7,742 nucleotides of DNA from Rickettsiales bacterium (GTDB lineage Bacteria; Pseudomonadota; Alphaproteobacteria; Rs-D84), in assembly GCA_031263295.1 (NCBI GenBank), contig JAISGC010000020.1, forward strand, positions 1-7,742, written 5' to 3'. A program made the translations under genes and the position numbers. This document shows, piece after piece, positions 4,622 through 7,742 of this stretch. The notes beneath the pieces are model-generated. The model did not search any database, had not been told where the DNA came from, and worked only from the letters and a program-made list of their open reading frames with translations. Every line of letters starts with the position of its first letter. The first letter of the stretch is position 1.

Positions 4622-5669
4622 GAATATTGAAACAATGATTGTCGACGGAAACTGGGCGGCGGCCGATGTCGCTTACCGCCTGTCCGAGTTTATGGCGATT
4701 TATCCGATTACGCCGTCGTCGACGATGGGCGAATTGGCGGACGAATGGAACTTTCAGCACAAGAAAAATATCTGGGGGCAAATCCCGGGCGTGCTTGAAA
4801 TGCAGTCCGAGGGCGGCGCGGCGGGCGCGCTCCACGGCGCGTTGCAGATGGGTTCGTTGTGCAGCACCTTCACCGCATCGCAGGGCCTGCTTCTTATGAT
4901 TCCGAATATGTTCAAGATTGCGGGCGAGATGCATCCGTTCGTGATGCATGTCGCGGCGCGCGCATTGGCGGCGCACGCGCTGTCGATTTTCGGCGATCAT
5001 TCCGATGTGATGGCCGCGCGGTCGACGGGCTTTGCGATGCTGTCGTCGCATTCGGTTCAGCAGGCGCACGATATGGCGCTGATTGCTCACGCCGCCGCAT
5101 TGCGCGGGCGTGTTCCGTTCGTGCATTTCTTCGACGGATTCCGCACCAGCCACGAAGAGTCGCGCCTCGAAAGATTGGACGACGATGTGCTGCGCCGGAT
5201 GTTTCCCGAAGAACTCGTGCTGGCGAATCGCGCGCGCGGAATGTCTCCGTCGCGGCCGTCGGTGCGCGGAACCGCGCAGAATCCCGATGTGTATTTTCAG
5301 GGGCGCGAGGCCGTGAACCCGAGCTATGACGCGCTGCCCCGAATCGTCGAGGATTGCATGAAAGAGTTTGGAAAACTGACGGGCCGAAATTACGGGCTGG
5401 TCGACTATGTCGGACCGGCGAACGCGAAAAATGTTTTCGTCGCGATGGGCTCGGCCTGCGAGACCATAGAGGAGACGCTCGCGCATCTGCCGAAAGATGC
5501 GGGCCTGATAAAAGTGCATCTGTTCAATCCGTTTCCGACCGAGGCGTTTCTGGCGGCGATTCCTCCGCACGCGGAAAATATCTCGGTCCTGGACCGCACG
5601 AAGGAGCCCGGCGCGATAGGCGAGCCGCTCTATCAGTCCGTCGCCGCCGCCCTGGCGCAGAGGAAATAA
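4611..5669 (+). CDS. nifJ: Pyruvate:ferredoxin oxidoreductase, N-terminal part (domains I-II)
   Basis: PFOR converts pyruvate and CoA to acetyl-CoA and CO2, passing electrons to ferredoxin or flavodoxin in the cytoplasm. This 352-residue chain covers only the first two domains. Domain I (about 1-255) carries YPITPSSTMGELADEW (31-46), EGGAAGALHGALQ (67-79) and FDGFRTSHE (174-182), which contribute to the thiamine diphosphate and pyruvate site. Domain II (about 256-350) holds MGSACETIEETL (279-290), VHLFNPFP (302-309) and LDRTKEPGAIGEPLY (327-341). Normal single-chain PFOR runs on directly to a GGRYGLSSKEF motif; here a stop follows ten residues after EPLY. The rest is encoded at 5919. The start has AGGAA at 4599-4603, seven bases upstream, inside ctpA. 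It overlaps ctpA by 11 bp, so translation is probably coupled. Related 2-oxoacid oxidoreductases are possible, but the match to NifJ-type PFOR is close. Confidence 0.92.
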   Translation: MTNKNIETMIVDGNWAAADVAYRLSEFMAIYPITPSSTMGELADEWNFQHKKNIWGQIPGVLEMQSEGGAAGALHGALQMGSLCSTFTASQGLLLMIPNMFKIAGEMHPFVMHVAARALAAHALSIFGDHSDVMAARSTGFAMLSSHSVQQAHDMALIAHAAALRGRVPFVHFFDGFRTSHEESRLERLDDDVLRRMFPEELVLANRARGMSPSRPSVRGTAQNPDVYFQGREAVNPSYDALPRIVEDCMKEFGKLTGRNYGLVDYVGPANAKNVFVAMGSACETIEETLAHLPKDAGLIKVHLFNPFPTEAFLAAIPPHAENISVLDRTKEPGAIGEPLYQSVAAALAQRK

Positions 5670-5670
5670 A

Positions 5671-5922
5671 ATGCAGACATTCGATATGATTTGCCAGGTC
5701 GTCGTGTTCGTTCTGGGCGTCGCCTGCATCTGGATGATTTCGCTCAATAACAAATGGTCGAAATACGGAATGATTGTCGGATTCGTCGCGCAGCCATTCT
5801 GGCTGCTGACATCGTGGCGTTCGGAAAGCTGGGGCGTTTTCGCGCTCGCGGCGGTCTATCTGGGCATCTATGCGAACGGAATTAAAAACTGGTTTTGGAA
5901 AAAGAAAAGGAAAACGAAATGA
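5671..5922 (+). CDS. Small three-span membrane protein between the PFOR halves
   Basis: This 83-residue protein has three predicted membrane helices at about 6-24 (starting MICQVVVFVLGV), 31-49 (KYGMIVGFVAQPFWLL) and 53-74 (SWGVFALAAVYLGIYANGI), then a strongly basic tail (KKKRKTK). The polar NNKWSK between helices 1 and 2, QPFW in helix 2, and WGVFAL followed by Y and G in helix 3 recall small membrane proteins common in phages and bacteria, which look like half of a PnuC-type transporter fold. That recall is from memory and unverified. The ATG lies one base after the stop of the PFOR N-terminal gene, with AGAGG seven bases upstream. Its own stop overlaps the next ATG (ATGA). The basic tail would face the cytoplasm, with the N-terminus outside, by the positive-inside rule. 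A role in tethering PFOR or transporting a small molecule is conjecture. Confidence 0.8.
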   Translation: MQTFDMICQVVVFVLGVACIWMISLNNKWSKYGMIVGFVAQPFWLLTSWRSESWGVFALAAVYLGIYANGIKNWFWKKKRKTK

Positions 5923-7742
5923 AAGAAATAAGATTGACCGGGGGAAGGTATGGATTGGGTTCCAAGGAGTTCAAGCCGCGCGACATCAAGGCCGTTTATG
6001 AAAATATGATTTCGACCGAGCCGAAAAACGGATTCGTCGTCGGCATCACGGACGACCTGACCGGGCGCTCGCTCGAAACGGATGCGGCGTTCGCGAACGA
6101 CGACGCGGGTTTCAAGTCCGCGATAATTTACGGCATCGGTTCGGACGGAACCGTCGGCGCGGTTAAAAATATAGTGAAAGTCGTCGGCGACAATTCCGAT
6201 TTATATCCGCAATCATACGCGGTCTATGATTCCAAAAAGTCCGGGGGCCTGACGGCATCGCATCTCCGATTCGCGCCCACGCCGATTCACTCGCAGTATC
6301 TGGTCGAGTATGCGGACTTCATCGGGGTCTCGAACTTTGCAATCGCGCGGCGCTTCGATGTCTTCAAGGGACTTCGCGCGGGCGGCGCGGTTATGATAAA
6401 CACCGGATTGCCGGCCGAGGCCGCCTTCGCCGCATTGCCGCGCGAAAGCCAGGAGCAGCTGATGCGGATGCGCGCGCGCGTGTTTTTTCTGGATGCCAAT
6501 CGCGGCGCCGCGGAGCTGGGCCTGGGCAACCGAATCAACACATTCATAATGATAAACTTTTTCAACATCGCGAAAATAATCGACCCCTCGGTCGCGATAC
6601 AATCGGCCAAAGACGCGATTGAAAAAACATACAAGAAAAAGGGAATGGAAATCGTTCAGGCGAACTGGGCCGCGGTCGACCGTGCGAGCGAATTTCTGAC
6701 CGAATATAAAATGCCGTCGTCGGTCGCAGCCGACGCGCCGGACTTCATTCCGGCTATGGTGCCCGCGACGCCGGTCGAAATCGCGGGGACCTTGGGCGAG
6801 ATGGCGGCCAATCGCGGCGACAATCTGACCACGCGTCATATGGCGCAGTTTTCGGGCGGCGAGTTTCCGTCCGCGACTTCGCGATTCGAGAAGCGCGCGA
6901 TTTCCGAAACCGTCGCCTCGGTCGATTTGGCAAAATGCATCCAGTGCGGAAAGTGCGCGATGCTGTGCCCGCACGCGGCGATTCGCATCGATTGCGTCGA
7001 TGCGAAAACGAAAAGCGACGCGATTCAATTCGTCGATGCGAAGACGCCGGAGCTCGGCGATTTCAGCAAGTTCACGCTGAACATTTCGTCGGCCGATTGC
7101 ACGGGATGTCAGGTCTGCGTCAACAATTGCCCGGTCAAAGCGCTGGCGATGAAAAATGTCGCCGAGGTGCCCAACCAGCAGGCGGCGTTCGACGCGGCGG
7201 AATTACTGCCCGATGTTCCGCGCGAAAAACTGAATCTGAATCTGCCCAAACACATCGCGCTCTTGCCGCATTACTTCGAGTTCCCGGGCGCGTGCGGCGG
7301 CTGCGGCGAGACTCCTTATATAAGGCTGATGGCGAGCCTCTTCGGCGATAAAATGGTTGTCGCGAATGCCACCGGGTGCAGCTCGATTTACGGCGGCAAT
7401 CTTCCGACTACGCCGTGGAGCAAAGATAAAAACGGGCGCGGCCCCGCTTGGTCCAATTCGCTGTTCGAGGACAATGCGGAATACGGATTGGGTATGCGGA
7501 TGGCGCTGAATCAAAACCGATTTATGCTCGACGGGCTGATGAAGGAAATCGGAGCGAAGGATATTGCGGCGTTGAAAAAGTCCGACCATCCGAAGGCGAA
7601 GATGGCGATGTCTCTCATCGAAGCGGCGGATGAAAAATCCGTCTGGATTGTCGGCGGCGACGGCTGGGCATACGACATCGGTTATGGCGGACTGGACCAT
7701 ATTCTGCACTCGGGCCAGAATGTGAATGTGCTGGTCCTCGAC
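5919..7742 (+). CDS. nifJ: Pyruvate:ferredoxin oxidoreductase, C-terminal part (domains III-VI), cut by window end
   Basis: 608 codons are visible, open to the right edge. The chain starts MKEIRLTGGRYGLGSKEF, exactly where domain III follows domain II in single-chain PFOR. Domain III spans about 1-210 (FVVGITDDLTGRSL; YGIGSDGTVGAVKN; YDSKKSGGLTASHLRF). Domain V is a two-cluster ferredoxin module with Cys340, 343, 346, 350 and Cys394, 397, 400, 404, each closing in CP. Domain VI holds the third [4Fe-4S] cluster ligands Cys459, Cys462 (ACGGCGE) and Cys487 (ATGCSS); the fourth should lie past the window. It also holds the thiamine diphosphate motif beginning GDGWAYD (580-586). The visible sequence ends NVNVLVLD, just before the expected TEVYSNTGG. 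AAGGA at 5907-5911 is seven bases from the ATG, which overlaps the previous stop. All visible cofactor residues are intact, so with the 4611 gene it should form a working enzyme. Confidence 0.93.
   Translation, partial: MKEIRLTGGRYGLGSKEFKPRDIKAVYENMISTEPKNGFVVGITDDLTGRSLETDAAFANDDAGFKSAIIYGIGSDGTVGAVKNIVKVVGDNSDLYPQSYAVYDSKKSGGLTASHLRFAPTPIHSQYLVEYADFIGVSNFAIARRFDVFKGLRAGGAVMINTGLPAEAAFAALPRESQEQLMRMRARVFFLDANRGAAELGLGNRINTFIMINFFNIAKIIDPSVAIQSAKDAIEKTYKKKGMEIVQANWAAVDRASEFLTEYKMPSSVAADAPDFIPAMVPATPVEIAGTLGEMAANRGDNLTTRHMAQFSGGEFPSATSRFEKRAISETVASVDLAKCIQCGKCAMLCPHAAIRIDCVDAKTKSDAIQFVDAKTPELGDFSKFTLNISSADCTGCQVCVNNCPVKALAMKNVAEVPNQQAAFDAAELLPDVPREKLNLNLPKHIALLPHYFEFPGACGGCGETPYIRLMASLFGDKMVVANATGCSSIYGGNLPTTPWSKDKNGRGPAWSNSLFEDNAEYGLGMRMALNQNRFMLDGLMKEIGAKDIAALKKSDHPKAKMAMSLIEAADEKSVWIVGGDGWAYDIGYGGLDHILHSGQNVNVLVLD

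Noticed and set aside
4458..5753. 431-codon open frame on the reverse strand across the PFOR gene
   Set aside because: It is antisense to a clearly homologous gene, has Arg/His-rich shadow composition and no family motifs. It results from GC-rich codon use in the true frame.
5671..5922. Sequencing frameshift as the cause of the PFOR split
   Set aside because: Two separate stop/start pairs with good ribosome sites and a complete unrelated reading frame lie in the gap. A single base error cannot produce this.
6213..7028. 271-codon reverse-strand open frame opposite the second PFOR gene
   Set aside because: It is antisense to a conserved PFOR region with intact cofactor motifs, and shows no recognisable domain.

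Overview
The window looks like a chromosomal stretch of a bacterium adapted to low oxygen. Alphaproteobacteria are the best guess, which is inference. Three things point there: the acidic, alanine-rich tail on ribosomal protein bL9; an envC-type gene followed by a ctpA-type S41 protease, a pairing typical of that class; and a BrnA-family protein. A NifJ-type pyruvate:ferredoxin oxidoreductase (PFOR) in place of a pyruvate dehydrogenase points to anaerobic or fermentative life. Coding DNA is GC-rich, while the spacers carry A/T-rich terminators and G/C-rich palindromes.

Layout. Positions 1-478 hold the end of rplI (bL9) and a coupled 61-codon gene of unknown function. Positions 479-645 hold half of a palindromic repeat and two stacked terminators. 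Positions 631-1162 form a self-contained single-gene unit: promoter, a one-pass membrane protein with a Lys/Ala-rich tail and one EF-hand, and a terminator. A 167-bp nested palindrome (1199-1365) precedes the promoter and GTG start of envC (1424-2494), whose mRNA looks leaderless. A second nested palindrome (169 bp, 2495-2663) begins at the base after the envC stop codon. Then come a BrnA-family gene without a BrnT partner (2728-3075) and a reverse-strand tRNA-Leu(UAG) (3136-3220). The tRNA promoter and the ctpA promoter are divergent, with abutting -35 boxes.

The right half (3305-7742) is one compact, translationally coupled operon: ctpA, PFOR domains I-II, an 83-residue protein with three membrane spans, and PFOR domains III-VI, running off the window. 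PFOR is normally one chain of about 1,170-1,200 residues. Here it is cut in the linker between domains II and III, and the membrane-protein gene sits in the cut. Every junction has its own Shine-Dalgarno sequence and spacing of +1 bp or less, so the arrangement looks settled and expressed rather than decayed. This split PFOR with an interposed membrane protein is the most unusual feature of the window. Next are the EF-hand membrane protein and the family of nested palindromic repeats.
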